Below, piece after piece: positions 55,522 to 63,859 of a DNA stretch of 64,000 nt. Both the position numbers and the translations under genes were made by a program. The notes beneath the pieces are model-generated. The model was not told the origin of the DNA, ran no database searches, and saw nothing but the letters and a program-made list of their open reading frames with translations. Source of the DNA: Clostridia bacterium (lineage in GTDB: Bacteria > Bacillota > Clostridia > Christensenellales > QALW01); NCBI GenBank assembly GCA_900769815.1, contig CAAGID010000030.1:81722-145721 (forward strand), in the 5' to 3' direction. Position 1 is the first letter of the stretch, and each line of letters begins with the position of its first letter.

Positions 55522-56359
55522 AAAAATTGTTCTTACTTCTGAGCATCTCCATCTCTGTAAGATTGCCCGCAAGCTCTTCCTTCTTTTCCTGACTTATTGC
55601 TGCCAAAAGAGCATTTACCACACTTAAAGGTGCAACGAGGGAATCCACAAAGGATACCGTGTTGCAGTGAACCTCCATTTTAATATGTGAGTACTCGCTT
55701 AAAGGCGAAAATGCACTGTCGGTTATGCCTATACATTTTGCACCCCGTGCCTTTGCATAGCACATAGCATCAACGGTACGCTTTGAGTATCTTGGAAAGC
55801 TTATTCCGATAAAAACATCGCCTGCACCTAAATGTATAAGCTGCTCTATATTATCACTTGAAGCATCGGTAACTGTACGCACGTTATCAAGAATAAAATC
55901 AAGATAATACCCTAAAATATATGCTATGGTATGTGCTGAACGAACACCCATAACGTAAACACGTTTTGCATTTACAATAGTTTTTACCGCTTCTTCAAAT
56001 GCCTGAGTATCAATTTCATTTAAGGTTAATTTTAAATTATCAATATCGGTTTTTAAAACCTTTTCAAAAAGCTTTGCATTGGGAAGCTGTCCCGTAAGCT
56101 CCATTCGCTGTGTTCCTGTAAGTCTTGAACGAAGCATCTCCTGAAGCTCCTTTTGTAATTCAGGGTAGCCTGAATAACCAAGTGAATCGGCGAAGCGAAC
56201 CACCGTTGATTCGCTTACGCCTGCTTTAACACCCAGTTTACCTGCCGTTAAAAATGCGGCAGAATCAAAATTTTCCATAATATAAGTGGCAATTTTTTTA
56301 TGCCCCTTACTCATTTTTTTATATGCAAGATCTATTTTTTCAGTAAAATCTGCACTCAT
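55505..56359 (-). CDS. MurR/RpiR family transcriptional regulator
   Basis: A 284-residue regulator with an N-terminal helix-turn-helix of the HTH_6 type (LGVKAGVSESTVVRFADSLG, residues about 39-58) and a C-terminal SIS sugar-phosphate domain (VMGVRSAHTIAYILGYYL; DVFIGISFPRYSKRTVDA). RpiR proteins bind sugar phosphates and control sugar genes. It lies 15 bases after oadA and may be co-transcribed with the sodium-pump set. Its target cannot be inferred beyond possible control of neighbours. Confidence 0.9.
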   Translation of the reverse strand: MSADFTEKIDLAYKKMSKGHKKIATYIMENFDSAAFLTAGKLGVKAGVSESTVVRFADSLGYSGYPELQKELQEMLRSRLTGTQRMELTGQLPNAKLFEKVLKTDIDNLKLTLNEIDTQAFEEAVKTIVNAKRVYVMGVRSAHTIAYILGYYLDFILDNVRTVTDASSDNIEQLIHLGAGDVFIGISFPRYSKRTVDAMCYAKARGAKCIGITDSAFSPLSEYSHIKMEVHCNTVSFVDSLVAPLSVVNALLAAISQEKKEELAGNLTEMEMLRSKNNFYAGKK

Positions 56360-56374
56360 AAATGAAAATTCCTT

Positions 56375-57769
56375 TTACATAATTTCGCTTACGCTAACAG
56401 AAATGTCAAGTTCCTTTTTGCCTTCTTTAGCCTCTTTACGTGCTTTAAAGAAGTTCATTGCAACCTGCGGGAAAAGTGCGTATGAAAGTACGTCTTCTTC
56501 CTGCTCCATAAAGTCTTTTATCTCTGCTTTAAGACTTTCGTATTCAGGCTTTAATGCGTCTGCGGGTCTATTTGTAATAACAGGTGTGTCTCCGATACAC
56601 TTTTTGCGAACTTCCTCGTTAACAGGTGCGGGAAGCTGACCGTATTCGCCTGCTAAAAGACCTTTTGATTCCTTTGTAACCATCTTATAACGCTCGCCCA
56701 TAAGCACGTTAAGAACTGCCTGAGTACCTACGATCTGGCTGGTAGGTGTAACCAAAGGAGGATAGCCGAAATCCTTTCTTACATTGGGAACTTCAGCTAA
56801 ACAATCCTGAAGCTTATCCTCTTTGCCTGCTTCCTTAAGCTGTGAAAGAAGGTTTGAGAACATACCGCCTGGAACCTGATATAAAAGTGTGTTGATGTTA
56901 ACAGCTAATACCTTGGGGTCAAGAATCTTATCGTTTGTAAGACGCTGTGCAACCTTCTTAAAGTGTGCTGAAGCCTCAACAAGCTTATCAAGTTCAAGAC
57001 CTGTATCATACTCAGTACCCTTAAGCGTAGCAACCAAGGATTCAGTTGTGGGCTGGCTGGTGCCGTTTGCTAAGGGAGAAAGTGCAGTATCTACAATATC
57101 AACACCTGCTTCAATAGCCTTTAAGATGGTCATATCGCCCGTACCTGAAGTATTGTGTGTGTGAAGATGGATAGGACACTTAACTGCTTTTTTAAGTTTT
57201 GTTACAAGCTCATAAGCATCATAAGGAAGAAGAAGGTTTGCCATATCCTTGATACAAATAATATCTGCCCCCATCTGTTCCATCTGCTTTGCAAGCTCAA
57301 CGAAATAATTTGTATCGTGAACAGGACTTGTGGTATAACTCATTGCAAGCTCTGCAATACCGCCGTACTTCTTTGTGCTTTTTGCTGCCTGTTCCATATT
57401 TCTTAAATCGTTAAGAGCGTCGAAAATACGAATGATTTCAATTCCGTTTTCAACTGACTTCTGAACAAACTTATCAACTACGTCATCAGCATAGTGACGG
57501 TAGCCTAAAATGTTCTGTCCGCGAAGAAGCATCTGTAATTTTGTATTGGGAAGTGCCTTCTTTAATTTGCGGAGTCTGTCCCAGGGGTCTTCATTTAAGA
57601 AACGCAGGCAGGAGTCAAAGGTTGCACCTCCCCAGGCCTCCAATGAATGATAACCGATGCTGTCCAATATTTCACAAGCAGGAAGCATCTCTTCAATTTT
57701 CATACGTGTTGCAGCCTGGGATTGGTGTGCGTCACGTAAAATAGTATCTGTAATTAAAACTTTTGCCAT
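56375..57769 (-). CDS. oadA: Oxaloacetate decarboxylase alpha subunit (carboxyltransferase)
   Basis: A 464-residue carboxyltransferase. ITDTILRDAHQSQAATRM starts the barrel with metal-binding Asp, the carboxyl-lysine is in ICIKDMANLL, and HLHTHNTSGTG gives the metal His pair. The C-terminal PYC_OADA domain follows but the biotin domain of full-length OadA is missing; a separate biotin carrier gene is two genes upstream. The complex decarboxylates a carboxylic acid (oxaloacetate most likely) and pumps Na+. Confidence 0.93.
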   Translation of the reverse strand: MAKVLITDTILRDAHQSQAATRMKIEEMLPACEILDSIGYHSLEAWGGATFDSCLRFLNEDPWDRLRKLKKALPNTKLQMLLRGQNILGYRHYADDVVDKFVQKSVENGIEIIRIFDALNDLRNMEQAAKSTKKYGGIAELAMSYTTSPVHDTNYFVELAKQMEQMGADIICIKDMANLLLPYDAYELVTKLKKAVKCPIHLHTHNTSGTGDMTILKAIEAGVDIVDTALSPLANGTSQPTTESLVATLKGTEYDTGLELDKLVEASAHFKKVAQRLTNDKILDPKVLAVNINTLLYQVPGGMFSNLLSQLKEAGKEDKLQDCLAEVPNVRKDFGYPPLVTPTSQIVGTQAVLNVLMGERYKMVTKESKGLLAGEYGQLPAPVNEEVRKKCIGDTPVITNRPADALKPEYESLKAEIKDFMEQEEDVLSYALFPQVAMNFFKARKEAKEGKKELDISVSVSEIM

Positions 57770-57781
57770 AATATACCTCCA

Positions 57782-59242
57782 TTAACCATAGATAGCGAGA
57801 AGTACACCGGCAGCAACTGCTGAACCGATAACACCTGCTACGTTGGGGCCCATTGCATGCATCAAAAGGAAGTTCTTGGGGTTAGCCTTCTGACCTTCAA
57901 CCTGAGAAACACGTGCAGCCATAGGCACTGCTGAAACACCTGCCGAACCGATAAGAGGATTGATTTTGCCCTTTGTAAGCCAGCACATAAGCTTGCCAAG
58001 AAGCACGCCACCTGCCGTACCCATACAGAATGCAAAGAGACCCATACAAATGATAAGGAACGTCTGAAAACTGAGGAAGTTTGAACCAACTGCAGTTGCA
58101 CCAACTGTCGTACCAAGAAAAATTGTAACTATATTACAAAGCTCGTTCTGAACGGTCTTACTTAAACGCTCCGTTACACCGCATACTCTTAAAAGGTTAC
58201 CGAACATTAATGAACCAATAAGGGGTGCAGTATCGGGCAAAATAAGGATAACTGCTATTGCCGTTGCAATGGGGAAAATAACAAGTTCACGCTTTGAAAC
58301 GGGACGAAGCTGTTCCATAACGATTTCACGTTCTTTCTTTGTTGTAAGAAGACGCATAATGGGGGGCTGAATAATAGGTACAAGTGCCATATATGAATAT
58401 GCAGCAACTGCAATAGCGGCAAGCAGATGAGGTGCAAGTTTACTTGCTACTAAAATTGCAGTAGGTCCATCAGCACCGCCGATAATACCGAGACTTGCAG
58501 CTTCATTACCATTGAACTGACCTGTTACAATTGCAATAATAAAGGTAATAAAAATACCTACCTGTGCCGCTGCACCTAAAAGAAGACTCTTAGGATTAGC
58601 AATTAAAGGTGAGAAATCTGTCATAGCACCAACGCCCATAAAGATAAGGCAGGGATAGATGCCAAGCTTAACACCAAGATAGAGATAGTCAAAAAGGCTT
58701 GCCTTTACCAGTTCAACAGAGCTTGCAAGTTCCTGAACGTTTACCGTGCTGTTGGTAACGAAAATGTTTACACTTTCAACAACGGTTTCGCCGTACTGTA
58801 TGCTTCCGTCTTTAAGAATTGAAACGGTTTCTTCAATGCCAAGACCTGAAACTGTACCGATTACATCTCCGTTAAACAATACCTGTCCATTTTTAAGTAT
58901 TTCCCAGCCCTCTTTCACAATGAGGTCAGCTGAGTTGAATACGTACTGTCCGTGTCCTGCAAAAGCTGCCCAATGAACTTCACCGCCATCGAAGCAAAGG
59001 TCGTTAAATATCTGACCGATACCGATATTCGCTAAAAGCATACCTGTTGCAATAGGAACTAAAAGCAAGGGCTCGAACTTTCTGCCGATGGCAAGATACA
59101 AAAGAACACATGCAATAACAATCATAACAAGTGTCTGCCATCCGCCGCCTAAAAAATTATTAAATATGCCGTAAATTCCGCTGGTTTCCCATAAAGTTTT
59201 TATGGTTTCACCGAAATTTATCGACAAAACAGCTAAATTCAT
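57782..59242 (-). CDS. oadB: Sodium-ion-translocating decarboxylase beta subunit with enlarged loop
   Basis: A 486-residue membrane protein, longer than usual (about 375-435). Family signatures are FMGVGAMTDFSPLIANPKSL, IGIIGGADGPTAI-like SLGIIGGADGPTAILVASKL and the C-terminal GPNVAGVIGSAVAAGVLL. It carries out decarboxylation of carboxybiotin coupled to Na+ export. Residues about 73-185 hold a long polar insertion where relatives have only about 25-30 residues. It contains two imperfect repeats (ILKNGQVLFNGDVIGTV and ILKDGSIQYGETVVESV). Second-last of the sodium-pump set. Confidence 0.92.
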   Translation of the reverse strand: MNLAVLSINFGETIKTLWETSGIYGIFNNFLGGGWQTLVMIVIACVLLYLAIGRKFEPLLLVPIATGMLLANIGIGQIFNDLCFDGGEVHWAAFAGHGQYVFNSADLIVKEGWEILKNGQVLFNGDVIGTVSGLGIEETVSILKDGSIQYGETVVESVNIFVTNSTVNVQELASSVELVKASLFDYLYLGVKLGIYPCLIFMGVGAMTDFSPLIANPKSLLLGAAAQVGIFITFIIAIVTGQFNGNEAASLGIIGGADGPTAILVASKLAPHLLAAIAVAAYSYMALVPIIQPPIMRLLTTKKEREIVMEQLRPVSKRELVIFPIATAIAVILILPDTAPLIGSLMFGNLLRVCGVTERLSKTVQNELCNIVTIFLGTTVGATAVGSNFLSFQTFLIICMGLFAFCMGTAGGVLLGKLMCWLTKGKINPLIGSAGVSAVPMAARVSQVEGQKANPKNFLLMHAMGPNVAGVIGSAVAAGVLLAIYG

Positions 59243-59257
59243 ACAGTGCCTCCAAGA

Positions 59258-59605
59258 TTATTCAAGGCCTACAAGAATATCGCCCGTATTTACTGTTGAA
59301 CCCTTTGTAACTACAGATTTAACTGTACCATCCTGAGGTGCAAGAATTTCATTTTCCATCTTCATTGCTTCAAGAATGCAAAGAATATCGCCCTTCTTAA
59401 CAGATGCGCCAACCTGAACCTTAACGTCAAGGATTGTTCCGGGCATAGGTGCTTCAACGTTAACTGCACCGCCTGCAATAGGTGCTGCTGCGGGAGCGGG
59501 TGCAGCCTCAGCCTTAGGTGCTTCTTTTACGGGAACAGGTGCGCCTGTCTCCTCGATTTCAACAACATATATTTTTCCGTTTACATTTACATTAAATTTA
59601 CGCAT
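59258..59605 (-). CDS. Biotin carrier protein of the decarboxylase
   Basis: A 115-residue biotinyl-domain protein. A short N-terminal beta segment is followed by an Ala/Pro-rich linker (about residues 30-46) and the biotinyl domain, with biotin attached to Lys82 in EAMKMEN. The carrier shuttles CO2 from the OadA site to OadB. It resembles GcdC/MmdC-type carriers. The gene lies between oadG and oadB, 15-19 bases from each. Confidence 0.94.
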   Translation of the reverse strand: MRKFNVNVNGKIYVVEIEETGAPVPVKEAPKAEAAPAPAAAPIAGGAVNVEAPMPGTILDVKVQVGASVKKGDILCILEAMKMENEILAPQDGTVKSVVTKGSTVNTGDILVGLE

Positions 59606-59624
59606 TTTATTTTCCTCCTAATAA

Positions 59625-59963
59625 TTAACCCTTTTTAATTGATTTGATTTTAAAATCAGAATTACCTGTAACACAAGTAATTGCGGCAGATATTGCGGCA
59701 ATAAAATCGCCGTCTTTTTCTGCTTCGAGTGCATCGGGAGCCTCAGCCATAACACCTGCAGAAATTCTTTTTTCTTCTTTCTTCGGTGCAACAGGTGCTT
59801 TCGTCGTTTCTGCCGGTGCTTTTCTGTCCTTTAAAACAAAGTGGAGTGCTTCGATAAGTACGATGAGTATTGCAAGAACCGCAAACACAACGGTAACACC
59901 TATCAAAGTAACCATCAATGAATCAGCAACAGTGGTAGCAAGTGTCTGGAACGTTGTAACCAT
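59625..59963 (-). CDS. oadG: OadG-family gamma subunit of the sodium-pump decarboxylase
   Basis: A 112-residue protein with one N-terminal membrane helix (about residues 15-37, LMVTLIGVTVVFAVLAILIV) and a Pro/Lys-rich cytoplasmic tail that ends in a helix (FIAAISAAITCV). The OadG fold matches the family and it would hold the complex together. First gene of the set, preceded by the candidate attenuator. Confidence 0.88.
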   Translation of the reverse strand: MVTTFQTLATTVADSLMVTLIGVTVVFAVLAILIVLIEALHFVLKDRKAPAETTKAPVAPKKEEKRISAGVMAEAPDALEAEKDGDFIAAISAAITCVTGNSDFKIKSIKKG

Positions 59964-60012
59964 TAAAAATTCACCTCTCTGTATTCTATGTGTATAAACA
60001 CTTTTTTAAAAT

Positions 60013-60058
60013 AAAAAGCACAACACAGCGCTTTTAAAAATTGCGCTGAAGTTGTGCT
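60013..60058 (-). terminator. Strong terminator in the oad operon leader
   Basis: A stem of 8 plus 6 bp with a small internal bulge (60043-60058 with 60017-60031) is followed on the minus strand by TTTTTATTTT. It lies 50 bases upstream of oadG and downstream of a promoter, so it should control how much transcript reaches the operon. Confidence 0.82.
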
Positions 60059-60144
60059 ATAAAACAAGGAATAAAAGTGTAAAGGTCATTAACCTCTACC
60101 CTAAAAAAATTATGCAATAAAACGTCTTTCTTAATCTTGCCCAT
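60034..60144 (-). CDS. Candidate leader peptide ORF of the oad operon
   Basis: A 36-codon frame starting MGKIKKDVLLHNFFRVEV and ending FIAQLQRNF, preceded by AAAGGG five bases before the ATG. Its last third covers the 5' arm of the terminator, and the stop lies in the loop. Translation through the ORF would therefore block the hairpin. The peptide is rich in Phe and hydrophobic residues. I do not recognise it. Confidence 0.55.
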   Translation of the reverse strand: MGKIKKDVLLHNFFRVEVNDLYTFIPCFIAQLQRNF

Positions 60145-60224
60145 TTCGGCCCTTTCGTCAAGTGAAATTACAACTTGCATTACATTGTAAAACACTTATG
60201 TTGTTCAAAAATTGTCGCACTATA

Positions 60225-60254
60225 ATAATATCACATAAAGGGTTATTTTGGCAA
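60225..60254 (-). promoter_or_regulatory. Probable promoter of the oad operon
   Basis: TTGCCA and TATTAT are separated by 18 bases on the minus strand, about 70 bases upstream of the leader ORF start. The gap 59964-60268 contains only this promoter, the leader ORF and its terminator. Confidence 0.6.
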
Positions 60255-60268
60255 GCATTTTTTCTCAT

Positions 60269-60973
60269 TTATTTGATATTTTCAAGGTATTCTATCTCAT
60301 TTTCCGTCAAATATCTCCACTGCCCTTTTTTCAGCCCTGAAAGAGTAAGCTCGCCGTGACGGATACGTGTTAAATGAATAACTTTTTTATTTACCGCTTC
60401 AAACATTTTTCTTACCTGTCTGTTTCTGCCCTCGTGGATAATTACCGATAAGCTTGTGGTGTGGTCGGTAATCTCGGTAACACGAACCTTGCTGGGTGCA
60501 GTCTTTTGTCCGTCAATGATAACGCCTGCTTGAAGTTTTAGAACTTCCTCCCTTGAGATTTCGCCTTGGATAACGGCAAGATATTCTTTTTCAACCTCAA
60601 ATTTAGGATGGGTAAGGTGATATGCCGCATCGCCGTCATTAACCAAAAGAATAAGTCCTTCGGTGTGATAGTCAAGTCTGCCTACCGGATAAAGGCGCAC
60701 CTTTTCGTCAACAAGGTCCAAAACGGTAGTTCTGCCTTCAGGGTCCGAAGCGGTGCTCATAACCTTATCAGGCTTATAAAGCATTATGTACACCCGATTT
60801 TTCGGGAGTTTTAAAATTTGACCGTCAAAGGAAACTGTATCTCCTTCATTTACTTTTGTGCCAAGCTCAGTTACTGTTACACCATTTACTTGAACTCTGC
60901 CCTCTAAAATAAGCTGTTCTGAAGCACGCCTTGAAGCAACACCGCAATCTGCCATATATTTTTGTAATCTCAT
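60269..60973 (-). CDS. rluB: rRNA pseudouridine synthase (RsuA/RluB family)
   Basis: A 234-residue protein with an N-terminal S4 domain (LQKYMADCGVASRRASEQLI) and the catalytic aspartate in GRLDYHTEGLILLVN. The typical RQVRKMFEAV and LTRIRHGEL elements follow. It isomerises a uridine in rRNA (RluB-type in most Firmicutes). Its ATG overlaps the stop of the carboxypeptidase gene by four bases. Confidence 0.92.
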   Translation of the reverse strand: MRLQKYMADCGVASRRASEQLILEGRVQVNGVTVTELGTKVNEGDTVSFDGQILKLPKNRVYIMLYKPDKVMSTASDPEGRTTVLDLVDEKVRLYPVGRLDYHTEGLILLVNDGDAAYHLTHPKFEVEKEYLAVIQGEISREEVLKLQAGVIIDGQKTAPSKVRVTEITDHTTSLSVIIHEGRNRQVRKMFEAVNKKVIHLTRIRHGELTLSGLKKGQWRYLTENEIEYLENIK

Positions 60974-62025
60974 TTTCTTCCTCCTTGCACGTCTTCTTTA
61001 AAAACGCAGGGCACTTTAATTACTTCTTTATTTTCAAAAAAGAACTTTATCTCCCCTGCACCCTGTCCCTTTTTAACGGGAGCATCAGTATCTAATAAGA
61101 GTTCATACTTTGCCTTAAGATACTCCCCCTTTTTTAATGGATAGAAAACGTCTTCTTTTGTTATTATATCACACTTTTCAGAATTTCCGCCAAAAATATT
61201 TGCAGAAGTTACAATTTCATCTTTTTTTGAAATCTGAACGAACTTATATTCCGAAAATGCCTTGTTTAAAAGCGTTTTTGAATCGTTAAACCAATTATAA
61301 TCATTTAAAACGACGCATATTACCTGCACACCGTTGCGTGTGGCTGACGAACAAAGACATCTCCCCGCATTTCTCGTATAGCCCGTTTTAATACCGTCTC
61401 CGCCTTCAAGCTCGCCTAGTATGCGGTTTTTATTATAAAGATACCGAAGATTTTTGTCCTCGCCTATTTGATAATTTTTGGTTGATACAACTTTCTTGAA
61501 AATATCATTATTCATTGCATAAGCACAAAGACGGGCAAGGTCGTTGCTTGTTGTATAGTGATTTTCACTTTTTAAACCGCAAGGGTCCTCAAAATGAGTA
61601 TCCTTTAAGTTAAGTTCACGCGCCTTTTCATTCATAAGTGCAATAAAATCTTCACTGCTTCCCGAAGTAAGAATCGCTAAAGCATACGCCGCATCGTTAC
61701 CTGAAGCCATCATTAAACCGTATAAAAGTTCTTCCCCTGTAAGTTTTTCGCCTTTTTTAAGGTATATCGACGAGCCTTCTATACCAACCGCTTCATCGGG
61801 AATATCGTATATCTTATATAAATCAAGATTTTCGATTACTAAAATGGCAGTCATAACCTTCGTGGTGCTTGCCATTGCCATTCTTTTATTGCCGTTGCTT
61901 TCATATAAAATTCTGCCTGAAGATTTTTCAATAACGGTGTACGCCGAAGCCGAAACTGCCTGAGCGTTTATATTAAACGCAGTTATGCATATAAACAAAA
62001 GCATAACCGATATAATTTTTTTCAT
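60970..62025 (-). CDS. D-alanyl-D-alanine carboxypeptidase (PBP5-like)
   Basis: A 351-residue serine carboxypeptidase. Signal peptide about 1-24, SxxK motif STTK at 53-56, SGN at 108-110 and KTG at 213-215; the C-terminal region forms the PBP5_C-type domain. It trims the terminal D-Ala of peptidoglycan. A TTG at 62037 is part of the TTGGAGG ribosome site, so the ATG at 62025 is the start. No C-terminal amphipathic anchor is obvious. Its position next to gerW recalls sporulation carboxypeptidase (DacF/DacB) loci. Confidence 0.93.
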   Translation of the reverse strand: MKKIISVMLLFICITAFNINAQAVSASAYTVIEKSSGRILYESNGNKRMAMASTTKVMTAILVIENLDLYKIYDIPDEAVGIEGSSIYLKKGEKLTGEELLYGLMMASGNDAAYALAILTSGSSEDFIALMNEKARELNLKDTHFEDPCGLKSENHYTTSNDLARLCAYAMNNDIFKKVVSTKNYQIGEDKNLRYLYNKNRILGELEGGDGIKTGYTRNAGRCLCSSATRNGVQVICVVLNDYNWFNDSKTLLNKAFSEYKFVQISKKDEIVTSANIFGGNSEKCDIITKEDVFYPLKKGEYLKAKYELLLDTDAPVKKGQGAGEIKFFFENKEVIKVPCVFKEDVQGGRK

Positions 62026-62038
62026 AAATTCCTCCAAA

Positions 62039-62072
62039 AATAAAAAATAGAGTCTTTCAACTCTATTTTTTG
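62039..62072 (-). terminator. Intrinsic terminator after gerW
   Basis: An 11-bp A/T-rich and partly G/C stem (62060-62070 with 62043-62053) with T runs on the minus strand. It may separate the sporulation gene pair from the carboxypeptidase gene. Confidence 0.75.
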
Positions 62073-62074
62073 CA

Positions 62075-62464
62075 TTATTCTAAATTTAAGTCTTCATTAT
62101 TTCTGGTAAAATTTTTAATTTGTTCCATTACTTGCGGTACAAGGTCAATTATTTTATCGTAACTGCTGTTTTTCTGAATAGGCAAAAATCTTATATTGTC
62201 CCCCGAAATTATTAAAAATCCGCTGGGTTTTACCGATACACCCGCTCCGGAAGCACCTAAAAAAGGATAGTCTTCTTTTTTGCTTTCATTAAACTCGTAT
62301 TCTCCGCCACCCGAAACAAAACCAAAGCCTATCTGTGATACGGGAATTACTGTTGCTCCGTTAGGTGCGATTACCGCATTACCTATAACCTTGTCAACGT
62401 CAATCATTTTATTGAGGTTTTCCATTGTAGATGTCATTATGTTTTCAATAGGATGCTTTTCCAT
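62075..62464 (-). CDS. gerW: GerW/YtfJ family spore protein
   Basis: A 129-residue protein with the family hallmarks VIGNAVIAPNGATVIPVSQIGFGF and GGGEY (near 53) plus GASGAGVSVKPSGFLII. GerW is a spore-membrane-associated protein needed for normal germination in B. subtilis. The gene overlaps the DUF2953 gene by 28 bases. It is strong evidence for sporulation ability. Confidence 0.93.
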   Translation of the reverse strand: MEKHPIENIMTSTMENLNKMIDVDKVIGNAVIAPNGATVIPVSQIGFGFVSGGGEYEFNESKKEDYPFLGASGAGVSVKPSGFLIISGDNIRFLPIQKNSSYDKIIDLVPQVMEQIKNFTRNNEDLNLE

Positions 62465-62937
62465 TTCTTTTTTCCTCCATATATTTTTAAAATTGCAATA
62501 AGCCCGTGAAAGAGATTTGTTTTAAATATTCCTTGTCCGAAAAATTCGAAAACTTCCTCATTAAATTCAGGAATAATATCTATTTGACAATTTTCTTTTA
62601 CCCTAAAAGGTGCCGTCAAGCCCGAAAGTGCACCGTTTAACATTGCCGAAGACGATGCCTCTCCTGTACCTATTCTCGCCTTAATTTTAAGATTTTTTAT
62701 TTTCGTATGCTTTCTTACAACATTGAAAATCTGTGCCCTATTTCCCCTTTTCTTTTTGCCTGAAAATATTGAAGCAATTACTTTTTTTACAGTTATGTCG
62801 CCCGAATAAAGCTTTATTTTTATTTTAAAGGGTAACATAATATCTGCCCGTATTTTCAAAGCTTCTTTTTCGGTATCCGCTTTAATCCTGATGTAAACGG
62901 GAATAAAGAGAACTGCAAAAAGAAAAAAACAAAGCAC
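62437..62937 (-). CDS. DUF2953 domain protein
   Basis: A 166-residue protein with an N-terminal membrane helix and the DUF2953 pattern (RIGTGEASSSAMLNGAL, DIIPEF). The GTG start follows GAGGTGA. In Clostridia this family usually neighbours ytfJ/gerW, as here. Function is unknown; a role in sporulation is suggested by neighbourhood only. Confidence 0.82.
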   Translation of the reverse strand: MLCFFLFAVLFIPVYIRIKADTEKEALKIRADIMLPFKIKIKLYSGDITVKKVIASIFSGKKKRGNRAQIFNVVRKHTKIKNLKIKARIGTGEASSSAMLNGALSGLTAPFRVKENCQIDIIPEFNEEVFEFFGQGIFKTNLFHGLIAILKIYGGKKKWKSILLKT

Positions 62938-62978
62938 AGATCTTCACCTCAATAAAATTCTGTGCTTATTTTTCTATT

Positions 62979-63746
62979 TTATACCTTAAATTTTTTAAAT
63001 ATGTAATGCACACCGTAAAAAACGAAAATGTATATATAAAACAATACTACAACCGATATGGGATATAAAACCTTATGTCCATTAACAAGGTTATAAAGAA
63101 TATCGTAAGGAGTTCCGTCCCCCGCCATAAGAAACATATAATTATAATCAATTATTCTGTTAACTATATATGCAACTATCGCAAACGACGTAATTATCGC
63201 AAATGAAATGAACATATTGTTTTTTCTTAATTTCGTAAGCCCTGCAATTCCTATATATAAAGAAACAAATCCTGATATAGAATGTGTAATGCCTGAAATT
63301 ACGTTATCAAAGCTCAAAACAGGATATGCACCGTAATTCTGTCCTGCCATATAAGTACCCATAACCGCACCTAAAATACCGAATATAAATACAAAGTCAA
63401 GACTCGCTTCACGAATTCGGCCTTTAGAAAATGCGGCAAGGGGTATCGTTATAAGCTGAATACTGCACATAAATAAGGGGAGGTCCCTCTGCCATGCCAT
63501 AGGGTCGTTTCCTCTTATACACATCATAATTATTTTGAAGATTTCCAACGTATCTATGAGAATTGCCGACCAAATAAGTACGCTGTTCTTTGCTTTATCG
63601 CTTTTATTTTTATTTCTTAAACCAAAGATAACTGCAAGCGTAACCATAACCACCATAAGGGAGGTTACAAAAGTAAGATGCTGCCAAGAGAACCAACCTT
63701 CAGGCTCTCTCGAAAAACCGCCAAAGCCGAAAAATTCTTTTAACAT
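62979..63746 (-). CDS. YwaF/TIGR02206-like integral membrane protein
   Basis: A 255-residue protein with about seven membrane helices. The RDLPLFMCSIQLITIPLA segment (helix 3) fits the TIGR02206/YwaF family LPLHxCS signature, and HSISGFVSLYIGIAGL is another family block. The role is unknown. A TATAAT box lies about 30 bases upstream of the start with no clear -35. Confidence 0.72.
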   Translation of the reverse strand: MLKEFFGFGGFSREPEGWFSWQHLTFVTSLMVVMVTLAVIFGLRNKNKSDKAKNSVLIWSAILIDTLEIFKIIMMCIRGNDPMAWQRDLPLFMCSIQLITIPLAAFSKGRIREASLDFVFIFGILGAVMGTYMAGQNYGAYPVLSFDNVISGITHSISGFVSLYIGIAGLTKLRKNNMFISFAIITSFAIVAYIVNRIIDYNYMFLMAGDGTPYDILYNLVNGHKVLYPISVVVLFYIYIFVFYGVHYIFKKFKV

Positions 63747-63859
63747 ATTTCATTTCCTCTTACGTTTATTTTACCTTTATATTATATCAAACAAAGAGTC
63801 TTTTGTATACCAAAATTGAATTTTTTGTCGAAATATGTTAGATTCTTAAGCTTTGAATC

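Noticed and set aside
59964..60268. T-box or known riboswitch ahead of oadG
   Set aside because: No T-box sequence (GGGTGGNACCGCG), no recognised aptamer core; only the ORF and terminator are evident.
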